Positions 35,441-48,054 of a stretch of DNA of 64,000 bases are shown in pieces. Both the position numbers and the translations under genes were made by a program. Position 1 is the first letter of the stretch, and each line of letters opens with the position of its first letter. The notes below the pieces were generated by a model that saw only the letters and a program-made list of their open reading frames with translations, did not search any database and was not told the origin of the DNA. The DNA is from Poa pratensis (taxonomy: Eukaryota > Streptophyta > Magnoliopsida > Poales > Poaceae), in contig CAMZMU010000052.1 in NCBI GenBank assembly GCA_947311845.1, forward strand, positions 138,337,733 to 138,401,732. Direction: 5' to 3'.

Positions 35441-36943
35441 AATGCCTAACCGTGCAAAACCGGAAAAAAGAATATAAGTGTACCATGTAAAAAAAATGTG
35501 ATTTTAGTGTTTAAAAAATATATAACTAGAGATTAAATAAATATTACTCTCGAGAAAAGTGCAAGTCGCTTCGAAACCCCTTAGCAATTGCACATTTTTT
35601 GAGGAAAAGGTGTAGTTTGTATCGATAACCGGTTGGAGTTACACACTTCTTAAGTGGAAGGTGTATCAGAACCCAGTTGCCGCTTGAAAGTTTCTTAAGA
35701 AAGAACCAGCCATGCTCCCAACCTCTCCCGCGAATATATCGGCCGAATCATGCTACATAAACGGGAAGAACATCGGCACCATGGACCTATGAAATAAACC
35801 AAGTAGGGAGGAGAACAAGGGGCGTGTCTGCGAGCCATGGACGATCTTTGATCCATCCACCGATCCAAACGTGTAGAAGAAGACGACCACTTCCTAGAGC
35901 TCGACTGGAGTTCTTCTTGACACGATGAAGACGATGAAGGTTCCCAAGTGCGGTGCAGCGGCAACCTAGGCTCTGTGTTGAGCGTTGAGGGGATGGGGTG
36001 AGCCGCATCATAGCAAAGGTGTAAGGTCGTCAATAGGACGAGAATGAGGAGAGGTGGATCAAAGCAGCTGCACGGACAACATTCTGCTCTCCTCATGTTG
36101 AGCACCAAGGAGTGTGAAAGGCTGGGCGCAACGTCGGCGTAAGCTCAGCGACAAGGAGGAGAAGGAGAGATAGTGGTGGAAATGGCGCGAAAGGGACAAG
36201 ATGCGGGAGAGGGTGGAGGCTTCACTTGAAGCATTTTTATCTCATACGGTGAATAAAACATACGGTTGGGATCCCTTGGCCGGCTCGATCCAACGAACGA
36301 AACAACACATGCTTAGAGAATCTTCCCAACACGTGCAAGTATGTAATCTTTAGGTCTTGTTTGGTACTAGGTTTTATTTTTGGATATTAGTAGGGATAAT
36401 GCCCACAGGAATTGGGTGAAACCCCCACCTTCACCTAGTACCATCAAATTCTCCTTATCCCAAGCCACTAGATAGGTGTAGTGTATTTTGTCTTGAGCAA
36501 AATACACAACGAGTTTGGAGAATTCGGTCAAAAAGTGGGGATAAAAAGGTTAAATACACTCGAACCAAACAACCTTTTAAATATAGGTGGGAATTTAGGG
36601 ATAGACTGGGATAATCCCCACCATTTCTCAAAATATACTAGTACTGCCTGAGATGGATGGTAAAAAAAAAACCAGTAACTGGCAGGACCGATGATGACTC
36701 CGTCCTGGACCCTTTTTTATACTTTCTGATTTATTATTATTATGGTTCTTTCAATACCTTCTAGTTTCAGTTGGGAAACAAAGGATCATTTCATGTTTTT
36801 ATTGAAAGGATCGTTTCATGTTGAAAAGAAAGGAAATAAATCTCCTAGTTTAAACCTCATGCGTACGTGATTGAAGATACTGATCGTGTGATCAAACCTG
36901 CTTTTAACCACTGTACTGTACAACACATGCCAAATCCTCATAA
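35441..36943. other. Intergenic, possible small MITE at 36353-36572
   Basis: The stretch 35.6-36.2 kb gives chance frames on the minus strand without a domain. Near 36353 tcttgtttggtac and near 36560 gaaccaaacaac suggest short inverted ends of a MITE of about 220 bp, but the duplication is not clear. Confidence 0.35.
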
Positions 36944-39241
36944 CTACGATGACGTGGCTTTTGCTGCCAGGAAAGCGTCAAGGCTCTCGTTCACTTGTCG
37001 AGACAGGAACATGATGCAGATCGGCGGGGTTGCCTTGAGCAGGGTCAGCATCGACGACACCAGCGAGCCGAACCCATCCCCGCAGATCAGCCCGCACGCC
37101 ACCGCCGGGGACATGAGGCGCATGTCGTCGCGGTCAGACCTGCCCCACAGGTAAATCACCGCGCTACCGATGACCATGCCTATGGGGATTGTGGGCGGCA
37201 CGAAGAAGGCCACGGCCATGGCGATGGTGCTCGGGATGTACCGCCGGATGCGCCACCCCCTGTGCGCCGCCACCTCCCGGAGCACGCTGACGGAGAGCGC
37301 GAGCGCGAAGAAGACCTTGCAGAACATCATTGTGTGGGTGGGCAGCCCGTTCTCGGTCATGCCGAGCATGGCGATGCCGCGGTACACCTTGGCGTACGGG
37401 CCGATGGCGTTGCTGTCGTCATGGGCCGGGTTGTACACCTTGTAGAACACCCAGAAGATGACCGGGTTGATCACGCAGCCCAGCGCCGTCCCGGCGACCT
37501 GGCTGATGGATATCGTGTGCGGCGAGGTGAGGGTGATGTAGCCCGTCCTGAAGTCCTGCATGAGGTCTGACGCGGTGGAGACGTTGGACACGATGATGGC
37601 GCAGGCGGCGAGTCCGGCCACCACGCCGCCGTCCTCCAGCCCCACCCACGAGCTGAAGATGAGCATCGCGATCTTCCCGTAGGTGGTCGCGATGTTCATG
37701 TCGGTGATGCCGTTGCCGTACGCATTGCAGAAGGCGAACAGCGGCGCGATGACGTAGGCGAAGGCCACGTGGTGGTACCTCAGCTGGGTGTAGAGGTGCG
37801 GTATGACGACGGTGGAGATGACCGATAGGACCACGTACGCCATGACCGGGGCCATGCTGGGGACCCGATCCCGGAGGAAGACCTGCGTCCTCCGGCGGTC
37901 GTCGAAGCTATGCGCCGTTCGGTCGACGAAGCCGCTAAGGCACTGGAACGGCTGCCCGGCGCCGTTCAAATTCGGTTGCGGGTTGTCCTGTTGCTTGTTC
38001 ATCGTGTAGAGCGTCCGGAGCAGGATGGAGAGCATGTGCAGGAGGCCGTCGGCGAGGATCATGGATATCCCGATGAACACCCGGTAGCCATTGATGCCGC
38101 TGATGTTGTCGTCGTCCAGGCCCCGGGGGTACCAGTTCCCCGCCTTCGTCTCGATGTACGGCCAGATGAGCCCCCACGAGATCAGGGACCCCACGACCAT
38201 CGAGATGGTGATTTTGTACGGGCAGAACATCCCGACGCCGACGTTGGTCATGGAGAAATTGAAGTAGAATCTATCGTAGCAATCAAGAGTCAAGACCCAT
38301 TCATTAGTACGTCTGCAACTTGATTAATCTGAAGAACTGTCGGGCTTTGTGGTTGTCAGGTTGTGTACTTGTTTTTACGCACCCTAGTACGTCTGCAACC
38401 CTAGTCGATACGCGATGATACCAAAGGTCGGGAACGTCCGGAACCCACAGTCGTCGCCGCCGGCGAAGAACCACTGGAAGATCCCCCACGAGACGGTCCC
38501 ACAGAAAGTCTTCAATAACATGGCCACCTGCTTGCTGGTTTGCTTGGCGCCCTGAGGGGTGTGCATGGTGTTGATGAGGTGCGCCGTGGCCGTGCCGCTG
38601 GGGAACGTCAGCCGGTGGTGGATGATGAGGCTGTTCCTGAACGGCATGATGGCGAACATGCCGGCGAAGCTGGTGAGGAGCAAGAACACCACCATCCGGC
38701 CGACCTGCGGCTCCTCGACATTGTTGTCGCCGTTCCCGATGCTGCCCTCGGCGGAGTTTCTGCTCATCCCCAGAATGTACGTCCCAAATCCACCTGAACA
38801 TACGCACGATATCGCTCGCGGTGACGATCGGTTTTGGAAAAAAATGGTCAGTGCACATGCAAGCACATTGCAGTACGCACCGCTGAAGGCGATGCTGGTG
38901 CAGGCGACGACGCAGGTCTGGATGACGGTGTTCTCCTGGCGGGTGAAGGGGATCTGGGAGGTCTCGCAGCTGTCGAGCAGCCGGATCCACACGCGCGGGA
39001 GGAATGACCCCAGGAGGCCGGCCGGGATGGCGAGCGACGGCGCGAAGCCCGACGTGAGGGCCAGCTTCATCGCGACCACGCTCAGCGTGCACCCGAGCGC
39101 GACGCTCACGGCCACCGACCGCAGCGTGATCGTCTCCGACCGCGCGGGCAGGGGCTCGCCCTCGAAGACCCGCTCCATTGACGGGTGCTCCTCCTCCTCC
39201 AGCCGGAGGCCATGGCTGGCTGGCGGCGTCGACGGCTCCAT
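36944..39241 (-). CDS. Yellow stripe-like (YSL/OPT family) metal-chelate transporter
   Basis: Three exons: 39241-38881, 38793-38391 and 38270-36944. Phases 1 and 2 join exactly to give 696 residues, normal for YSL proteins. An acidic cytoplasmic N-terminus ([18 protein letters not shown]) precedes many membrane helices. Family hallmarks are [69 protein letters not shown] and ATPPICIMF near the end. Members move iron or other metals bound to nicotianamine or mugineic acids across plasma or internal membranes. The ATG at 39241 is the first in frame, after a hairpin-bearing leader. No lesion was seen. The subclade and substrate cannot be fixed by eye. Confidence 0.95.
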
Positions 39242-39257
39242 CTCGCGCGGCTCGGCC

Positions 39258-39310
39258 GGCCTGTTTGGAACGTAGGATCGAGGAGGAACCCCACGTTCCA
39301 AACAAAGGCC
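39258..39310. repeat. Inverted repeat in the YSL 5' leader
   Basis: Arms ggcctgtttggaacgt (39258-39273) and acgttccaaacaaaggcc (39293-39310) are complementary over 12 contiguous bases, plus a further ggcc after a two-base offset. It sits 17-70 bases before the YSL ATG. It could be a small MITE footprint and would fold in the mRNA if transcribed. Confidence 0.85.
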
Positions 39311-41799
39311 GACTAGAGGACGCGATGCGACGGCGGACGGGATTCTTATGCAGGAAAATGGAGACTCGCCGTGACGCCATTTTTTGAAGGGCGCAGGGCC
39401 GTGACAGGTTGGCTTTGCTTGATAGTTAACGCGGTGATGCTAAACATAGTTGTGCGTGTGATTACTGAGGGTTTCATCGGTTCCGCACGTGCATCAGCCA
39501 TGGCTGCTTTCGATTGAGGGAAAGCACGAGCCAGATAAAATTAATTAGGAGTATTATTTTCCTGATAGAAGACAATATGTCAATAATTTTTTTCAATAAA
39601 TGAAGCTTTATTAATTAAAAGGTTTTGAACATCCGGTCTGCATAGTTAGGATTCACACAACCGTCCTAAGTGCACAAGTTTCAAAATAAAGGAAATGTGC
39701 ATTACAATAAACCAGAAAATTATGAGATTGTGTCATGTAAGAAGAAAGAGTTTGAAGATCTCGAAAAATTTCTTATGTCTTTTAGACTTTATTTTGTAAT
39801 CGCTATAGTCAGCTTATGTATCTATACCATGTACTATTCGCTACTATAATCTTTAATATATGATATTGATTGCCAAAAAATAATTCCCTACATCTACGTT
39901 CATACCTAACCTTTCTGATTAGGGTAAGGTTAAGCTCTTCATATTTATTTAAATTGAGACATGCAACCGTTCTCAATGAAGGAAACCCAAGAGTATCCAG
40001 TAGAATTATTGCACAAGTGGAGATAGAACCATTTTTATTGATATTCAGAGCCCGTCCATAGGCCGGCCAAACAGACTGCCCAAGACCCCAAGGAAAGGAT
40101 ACATTTCTAACTCTTTTATACTATTATCTGGTACGTATAAGATACTATTGACTATTAAACAATAATAAAACCAATTACACGCGACAAACAATATAATGTA
40201 CTACCACGTAAGAACAAACTAATTAAGTCGATTGTGACAAGTTTATTTTTTCCACTAATCTGCCATATGGGTGCCATACAATTGTCATATTAAATGTCTT
40301 ATACTAGATACATTTGCAATGTTTATTTTCATACATAACTTCCTATTTGAAACTAACATGAGTACTTTTACATAAATGTGATACACTCATACAAAGATGC
40401 ATTACAATAAATGAATTAGTAATGGAACCCATATTATGTTATGTTTGTCGTTGATTACTATATGCAATGATACTTCTATAGATCTTCAACATATTATCAT
40501 CTTATTACTGAATCAATTGTAACCTATAAGATATACTTGGTTATGGAAAATGGTCGTGCCTTTTTTTTTACCTTGTACTCTAGAACTTTATACATGTTTT
40601 TTACATAGCCATACACTACACCCCCCTAGTAAGATATTTGTTAGGCTATATACATTGAAATCTATACAAATATAGTATTTAATAATATTAAATATAGGGA
40701 AGAACATTCACATAGTATACATATACCTTACATTATTCATCAATTGTGAAAAAATTAAGGAGGCATGTTTTTTCCACATTTAAGTTGTATTTGTATCTTG
40801 TAAAGGTGATGTTTCTCAAAGGAAAGCCTTCTTAAACAAATCAGATATATTCTGAATGATATACATTAAATTTTTGCGGAGGAAAATAATTTATAAAAGA
40901 TATTGTATGATTAAGAATGATGTTTAAATAGTATAGACATATATTCGATAAAATCAAAATTATCTTACAAATTAAGAAAGTATAAAAGTTTAGTATAATT
41001 ATATTTAGTTTAACTCGTCCCGGGTGGAACGGCCATGTGGAACTTCTGAACAACTTCCCTCTTTTAGAGTATGTTAGCACTGGATAATCCGAAATGTTAC
41101 CGTTTTGAAACTTCAATTTGACGTAACCAAAGAAATTAGTATGCAAAATACATGGTTAGTTAGTTTCAGAAAATTAAAGAGAAACAAAAGATGCATTAAG
41201 TACTCTATAATGGATCCTTTTAAAACAGTTTCACATAACTAGCGAAAAGTGTTAAGACGAACAATGAATTATCTAAAATGGATTTTTGTAAAAGGGAGAC
41301 AACTGATGCAATTGTACCTTATAAATCTTAATATGAATAACTCATAAAGAATGCAAAGCCTTATATGAAACTGTCATTTTGAAAGCCACTATCATGCAAT
41401 CAGAGAACTTATGCATGTCTGGCCGAGTCTACTCACTAGGTAGCAAGCCAATGGCTTTACGAAAACACCATCCATCAAACCAAACCATTTCACTTTGCAA
41501 CATGGACGAGCCTAAACTGAGTCCTCAACATTTCGACTGGCAGAAGGTTTTTTCGTTAGAACTAGCTGATTGACAACAGCTTGTTTGTTTGGAAAATCTG
41601 GAATTGGCCCATTTCCTATTTGTTTGGACACTGGCACAAACAAATCCTTTATTGACCTATCACAAGCAAGAGAGATGATAGCAAAAGACACCCACAATGC
41701 AAATAATCAGGTCAAACGAGGAAACAGCTGGATAATGAGAAAAATTGCTACATAAAAGTCTACCACGTCTGAACGAACGGGCAAGAGCAGCATACTAAT
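39311..41799. other. AT-rich intergenic, possible reversed LINE tail at 39590-39760
   Basis: A T-run then ctttattaattaaaag, gtctgcatagttagg and attcacacaaccg near 39.59 kb resemble the reversed LINE 3' ends at 10.31 and 21.59 kb. No target duplication was found. The remaining sequence to 41.8 kb is AT-rich with no recognised feature. Confidence 0.4.
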
Positions 41800-41811
41800 A
41801 AGAATTTTGGA

Positions 41812-42943
41812 GACTTTTCCTCTCACCCTCTCTCCTTCTAGCTTTCTCCGTTGAGAGTCGACCCCGGTGAACGGGGCCGATCTGAGGCCATCCTCGCCGG
41901 CGCTGCCGATGGGGAAGGGCTGAGGCGAGGTGCCGGAGCGCCTGTAGATTAGCTAGTAGTCTAAATAAAGGTAGGAGTAGTTTGTTTGGGCTGTTTGCTC
42001 GTGTTTGGCTCTATGCTAGGATTGGCTTCATGCCGTTCTGGAGATTGCCATCGACGCACGCGAGCTGCGTCTGGTGGCCGGCCGCGCTGTTCTTGCTCGT
42101 CGTGGTGGCGAGGTGCCGTGGACGACTAGGCGGAGCGACGCAGCCAACTCCTTCAATAAGCTCGTCTGGTTCTAGTTTTCTTCAGATCTGGCGGCGAGCT
42201 GCTGCATCCGTCCCTCTGGTCGGCCGTGGAGGCGAGGGGAAGGGATGGGCTGCTGCTCTGTGCTCTCGATCTGGAGGAGGCGCCGAGGAGTTGCTGCGGG
42301 AGAGCTCAAGCCGCTCCTGGCAGTGTGTTGGGTCTGCGCCACGGCCGTTCATGCTCTGGTGGTCAGAGCTCACGGTTTGCTTCGGCGCGACCTCGCCGTC
42401 CTCTTTAATAAGGCTTATTTATGCTCGTGGTGCTGCTGGCCAAAGCTCGGAGATGGTGACTGTTTTCGGTGTTCGCCGTGGTGGTGAGGCTGATGGCGGC
42501 TCTCTTCTTCTGGGTGATGGATGGCGGTTTCCGCGGCAGGGGAGCTACGTGGCTTCTCCCAGGAGTATCCTCACGCCGGCGTGCACGCCGTCGTATCCAA
42601 TGGTCGTGTGGCGACCACTCCTACCCCTCTCACTGGCTACGGTCCTCTCCGGCCAGTGCTTGCGGTGCTTTCAACCTCCAGTTGCGGAGGCCCTTCGAGC
42701 TGCGGGCAGCATGCTCCCGCCTCCTCTTCCCAAGTGGTGCGTCCCCGGCGAAGTGGAGGTAGGCTGTGCCGCTTCTCTGATCCGTCGCGCTGAGAAAGGA
42801 GCTGGCCTCGATTGCGTTTTCTGGCGTAGTTTTGAGGTCCTTTGTGCAAAATGGTTGATCCTATGTGTAATTTTATTTTCTTTGAGGGCCTTATCTGTAA
42901 AATGTAATCTCGACCATCCCCTGTTCAAAAAAAGAAAAGAAAA
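41812..42943 (+). mobile_element. Retroposon with 12-bp target duplication and A-rich tail
   Basis: aagaattttgga flanks it exactly at 41800-41811 and 42944-42955. The right end is A-rich (aaaaaaagaaaagaaa), as after target-primed reverse transcription. A frame on the plus strand is open from 41982 through the element end (328 codons), but no domain is recognised. The codons look GC-driven. It could be a non-autonomous retroposon, a LINE end or a retrocopied transcript. Confidence 0.82.
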
Positions 42944-43337
42944 AAGAATTTTGGATTTCATGAGTTAGAAGGAATACCAACACCAACATCGGCGTTAATA
43001 TTGTAAGTGGCTTTGACAACGTACCAATTATCAGGTGCACAGTTATAGTCGGCTAGTTTTGATTTTTTGACGAACAATAACGAGTTAATAGTAAGAGCCA
43101 TAAGTTTAACTCCGTCTTCAAAATATGAGAACCGGCCCTGCGTATTAATGCATTGTTGTAGTGGGAAAGAGAAGACATCATGTTGCAATCAGACGTGGAC
43201 AGTGCCAAGGCCGCGAGCATGATTGCTATAAAATTTGATTTAATTAATAGTGGACACGATCGTAATCGTAACACACTTGGAGCATAAAAAATATCGAGAA
43301 CTTTCGGAGCGTTCGCGGCGGTCACCGAGGAGCTTCT

Positions 43338-43470
43338 CACGTGCAGTCCAGCCTCCAGCGTCCGGGACAGCACGCAAGTACAGAATCATCTTCCCCATCA
43401 CCACGCGTCGCCGCGCGCCGCAACGTGTCCCCGTACGTGTCACCTCCCTACATCCATCTCGAGCTTATAA
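43338..43470 (+). promoter_or_regulatory. ABRE/G-box cluster and TATA of the LEA gene
   Basis: A G-box CACGTG is at 43338-43343, and ACGTGTC elements are at 43423-43429 and 43435-43441. A TTATAA is at 43465-43470, about 135 bp before the first ATG. Closely spaced ABREs near a TATA are the usual arrangement for ABA- and dehydration-induced LEA genes. Confidence 0.65.
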
Positions 43471-43604
43471 CACTCTACGCGGCCTCATCCTCTCCATTGA
43501 TACAAGCTTCCACACACACACTTCCCAAGAACACACCACTGCTGCATACTGATCCGATCCCAGATTTCTTCGTAGCACAAGCGAGAGATCCAGTAGTGCA
43601 CTCT

Positions 43605-44748
43605 ATGTCCAGATTGATGGCCGCCATGCTGCTCGGAGGCGCGCGCGCCGCCGCGCTCACCGGCACCACCACCGCCGTCAAGCCTCTGTCCAAGCACTTC
43701 CTCCTCGCTCCCCGGCCGCACACCGCGAGCTGGAGCCCCCTCTGCTTGCAGACCGCTCCGAGATCGTCTCAGGTAACGTCAAATGTGCACCTTTCCGGCT
43801 CGATGTCATGTCACTGTTAGCCTTTTCTCTCCTGAGATGCTGACAGCTCTGTTTCGTGCTCTGCCGTGGCAGGCGTACCACAACGCGCCGGAGGACCGGA
43901 GGGAGGTCAAGGACAAGTACAGGGTCGCGGCGGAGCAGGCCAAGGACGCCACCGGCGACGCCAAGGACAGCATGAAGGAGACGGCCAGGGAAGCCAAAGA
44001 CAGGGCGGACCAGAAAACCGGCCGCGCCATGGACGAGGCGTCCCGCATGGCCGAGGAGACCAAGCACAAGGCTGGGGACGCCGCCCAGAAGGCGTCGCAC
44101 ATGACGGAGAAGGCTAAGCACGAGACAAAGGAGACCGCGCAGGAGGCGGCCGAGAAGGCGTCGCGCATGACGGAGAAGGCGAAGCACGAGACGAAGGAGA
44201 CCGCGAGGGAGGCAGCGGACAAGGCGGCGGATATGAAGGAGAGGGCGAAGCAGACGGCCGGGCAGGCGGGCGAGAAGACGAAGGAGACCGCGGGCGAAGC
44301 GGCAGACAAGGCGGCGGAGATGAAGGAGAGGGCCAAGGAGACGGCCGGGCAGGCGGCGGAGAAGGCCAAGGAGACGGCGGGCGCGGCGAGGGAGAAGACC
44401 GCGGAGATGGCGGAGGGCGCCTCGGAGAAGGCCGGCGAGGTGAAAGACAGGGCGGCGGAGAGCGCGAAGGGCGCCGGGGAGAAGGTGATGGAGATGACCA
44501 AGGAGGGCGCGAGCAAGGTGGCGGATACGGCCCAGGCGATGGGAGACAAGGCGAAGCAGGTGGCGCAGGACATGTGGGGCGCCACCAAGGAGGCCGCGCA
44601 GGTGGCGACGGACAAGGTCGCCGGCGATGGCAAGGGGGAGGAGCACTCGTCGTGGGACGACGTCTCTGCGGCCACGAAGGAGAGGGACAGGATCGCGCAG
44701 GAGGAGCAGAAGAGGCAGGCTAGGGAGAAGGGCGCCGGCTTGCCGTAG
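43605..44748 (+). CDS. LEA group 3-type protein with plastid transit-like N-terminus
   Basis: Two exons, 43605-43772 and 43873-44748 (donor CAG|GTAACG, acceptor GGCAG|GCG), giving 347 residues. Exon 1 (56 residues) is rich in Ala, Ser and Pro, with LLGGARAAALTGT, closely like the COR14-type gene at 60.7 kb, which suggests chloroplast import. Exon 2 is almost entirely Lys/Glu/Ala/Thr. It has degenerate 11-residue LEA_4 repeats such as EKTKETAGEAA, DKAAEMKERAK and EKAKETAGAA, and is expected to be disordered and to fold into amphipathic helices on drying. LEA_4 proteins protect enzymes and membranes in cold or drought. A second in-frame ATG at 43617 in better context aligns with the COR14 start and may be used instead. 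ABREs lie upstream. Confidence 0.92.
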
Positions 44749-46439
44749 TTTTACAGAAGCTACTGATCGCATTTGCTCGCGTGTAGCAGCCTCTGTTTGT
44801 TTTTTAGTTCAAATTTAGCAGTTTACGTGTTGAATAATGCAGGGTGAAACAGGTGTGTGACGGTGGGGGTCAGCATGTAATGTGTTGCTCTTTCATGCAC
44901 GCATGTCTATTAATCGAACAATTAGAGGTTTCCTGATCTTCTAAACTGTGCGTACGTCTCATGTTCGTCCATCTGCTTCACTTCATAAGCAAAGTCTAGA
45001 AGTAACTTCTGAAGAGTTAATCCTATCTAATTTAAGCAGGTACTTGTCACATGTCAATGGTCTGCCGGATTAGTTCTGTAGTTTCCCGCGACACCTAAGT
45101 TTTCCCTAATTTTCCACTTGACTACAACGCGGACGGGAAACATTCACATTTCTTAAGCTGTAGCTCTACTTGTACTTGGTACAATTGAGAAGAAACATAA
45201 TTGTATCATCACTATTTTCAATGATATGATTTTATTCGTCCTAGCTAGTTCTCTCCCTCGATTTGCTAATTCTCAGTCAAAGTTAAATCTCAGTCAACTC
45301 GCTAACCATCCGATTAACGTTGAGATTCGTGTAGTTTATCGTTGTTTTGTCTCATCGCGGGAGGCAACCTGTACGCGTGGAGGCAGCATATGCTCGTCTG
45401 GTCCTTTCTCTGTTTTCTTTCTCTACGACCCTGCATTGTTTGCTTGTTGGGCTTTTTTCCTTTTTCCTTTTTGTCTACGAAGTTTGGACCCTATGCACAA
45501 GTGTAGACTTTTTGTTCTATGTTCTGGTGTTTTTCTTAAGTAGAGCAACGTACTTATGTTGTATTGTTTTTGTATTTTCTTGTACTTATTTTATTTTTCT
45601 TCTCATTATATTGTCACGTACTAACTCAGTCAACTCTACAACCAAGATTTCGTGCCAATATACGCGCAGATTTTGTTTTTTGTGTTTTCTTTTCCATTGA
45701 CTCGCACAACCTGCTAGCAGATTCGATCGGCACAGTAAAATAAAATAGATGCGACCCTGAACAAAAGACTTTTGTTCAGTTTCGAACTCATAAGCTCCAC
45801 GAGTTTTCTTCTACATAGAACAGTGTTTTTTTCTTTTCTTTTTTCGTCATGTTGTGTTGACTTTTGTCTTAACCTAAACTCCCTTTGACCTCTTTGTTTA
45901 TATTAACTAGAAACATACCCCGCGCGTTGCGGTGGGCATCTCTTTAAAAAAGCTATTATACAAATAAAGGAATATACAGACCCATGGAATATGAATTTGT
46001 TTACAAAGATATGCAACCAATTGTCTATAGGCTAATGAATTGACTTTATTTTTTTGTATTTGATGATTAAAAACGGGTGACGTGGATAATTGTATGGATA
46101 AAAGTTAGATGACATGGATATGTTGCATGCAAAAAAATACAATCATTAATGAGTGTTAGTGAATGACATGGACAAATGATTGGCTAAAATAGCAAGTGAT
46201 GTGGATAGCTTGCATGTAGAGATAGAAAAATAATAACTACACTTAGTGGGGTTTTGCTTTATAAGAAGTATAGATTTATGTTTAAAAAGTTATAAATACC
46301 TTATTTTTGATCTACTAACATCCTTTGTCGATACCGTGCATAAAAAGATAATTCTATACAATTTATTATAAGTATGTTATAGTACATTTTTATATTTTCA
46401 TGGGTTTTATTCGTGTCAACTAGTTATAAGCTAGAGCTC
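44749..46439. other. 3' flank of the LEA gene, no gene seen
   Basis: Mostly AT-rich. A ctcagtcaactc-type motif recurs near 45272, 45288, 45627 and 46437 and may represent outlying relics of the array that starts at 46.44 kb. Near 45908-46275 a segment from actagaaacatacccc to agtatagat resembles a common grass repeat of unclear class. Confidence 0.4.
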
Positions 46440-47470
46440 AGTCGACTCCTTAACAGTTGGAACTAAGATTTTTTTTCTTCTAGTTGCAAGTTGGGTTTCA
46501 GTTGAGATTTTTCTTTTCCAATTGTAAGTTGAGTTTCACCTGAGATTTTTTTTTTCAGTTGCAAGTCGGGTTGCGACTGACATTTTTTGTTCCAGTTGCA
46601 AGTCGAGTTGCAACTGAGATATTTTTTCTAGTTGCAAGTCGTGTTACAATTGATATTTGTTTTCAATTTGCAAGTAGGGTTACATCTGATTTTATTTTTT
46701 CAGTTGCAAGTCGGGTTGCAACTGAGATTTTTTTCTGGTTGCAAGTCGGGTTGCGACTGACATTTTTTGTCCAGTTGCAAGTCGGTTTGCAATTGAGATT
46801 TTTTCTTTCAGTTTCAAGTCGAGTTGCAACTGAGATATTTTTTTCAGTTGCAAGTCGGGTTGCAACTGCGATTTTTTCTAGTTACAAATCGTGTTACAAT
46901 TAAGATTTGTTTTCAATTTGCGAGTAGGGTTACAACTGATTTTACTTTTTAAGTTGCAAGTCGGGTTGGAACTAAGATTTTTTTCCCGGTTGCAAGTCGA
47001 GTTGAAACTGAGATTTTTTTTTCCAGTTGCATGTCGGGTTGCAAGTGAGATTTTTCTTCCAGTTGCAAGTTGAGTTGCAACTGAGATTTTTTTTTCCAAT
47101 TGCAACTTAGATTTTCTTCTAGTTGCAAGTCGTGTTACAGTTGAGATTTTTTTTCAATTTGCAAGTCGGGTTACAAATTACTTTTTTGTCAGTTGCAACT
47201 TGGGTTGCATATGAGATATTTTTTAGTTGCAAGTCAGGTTGCGACAGAGATTTTTCTTCCAGTTGCAAATCGGGTTGCAACTGGGATTTTTTTTCTGTTG
47301 CAATTCAAGTTGCAAATGAGATTTTTTTCCAGTTGCAAGTCGGCTTGCAACTGAGATTTTTTCTTCGAGTTGCAAGTCGAGTTGCAACTAAATTTTTTTC
47401 TAGTTACAAGTAGCGTTGCAATTGAGATTTTTTCTTCCTGTTGCAACTGATATGTTTTTCCAAGGTGCAA
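46440..47470. repeat. Palindromic minisatellite array, units about 36-40 bp
   Basis: More than twenty degenerate units of the type agttgcaagtcgggttgcaa followed by ctgagatttttttcc. Each unit contains a small dyad (gttgcaa...ttgcaac) and a T-run. Open frames across it are repeat artefacts. It ends about 50 bp before the Copia element. Confidence 0.92.
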
Positions 47471-47978
47471 GTGGGTTACTATTTTTTTCCAATTACAAGT
47501 TGGATTGTCAAGGGGTGTCTTTGCTGGAATTTTGGCATAAATGGACCAGCTCAACAATTCATTTCCATAATTTTTGAAAATCCTAGAGCCCCATGTGGCC
47601 CATTCATACATGGCAAGAGGTGGGACAAATGTTTAGTCCCACATTGCTAGTTTAGAGAGAGTTGCACCACTTTATAAGGTGAGCTCTTCTAGCACTTGTA
47701 CGAGCATGAGAATATGAGAGAATAGGAGAGAGTCCCCCGCGCTCTCCTCCTCCTCCGCCGCCCGCCTCGCCACGCCTCGCCTCGCCTTCTTTTTGCCACA
47801 CGTGAATGGACGAATAAGAATATGAACGGTTGCAAGAAGGTGAAACGTTTTGCACTAATGGAGAATGAAACGTCTGCACTAAGTGGAGATGAATGCTAAT
47901 GGGCGTTGCCTGTTCATTTCGCATCTTGCCTTTTCGTTTTCTCTCCTGCGGTGCTTGTTCGCCTCCTGCTGCTGTGCC

Positions 47979-47986
47979 TATAAAAG
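47979..47986 (+). promoter_or_regulatory. TATA box of the Copia 5' LTR
   Basis: TATAAAAG about 70 bp before the nested solo LTR. The same position in the 3' LTR (57516-57523) reads TCTAAAAG. The nested insertion lies downstream, so full-length transcription from this LTR is blocked or altered. Confidence 0.65.
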
Positions 47987-48054
47987 AGAGGTCGCTCCTC
48001 TCCCTTAGACACACCACAACACAACCACATCTCATGCGCCTGCCTCATGGTTCT

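Noticed and set aside
35695..36108. 137-codon minus-strand frame as a gene
   Set aside because: Ser/Leu/Arg-rich, no domain, no promoter or splice context.
43678..44772. Minus-strand frames opposite the LEA gene
   Set aside because: Mirror of the biased Lys/Glu/Ala codons of the plus-strand LEA gene; Leu/Arg-rich artefact.
46559..47413. Repetitive LQVGLQLRFF-type frames
   Set aside because: Translation of the minisatellite units; no protein evidence.
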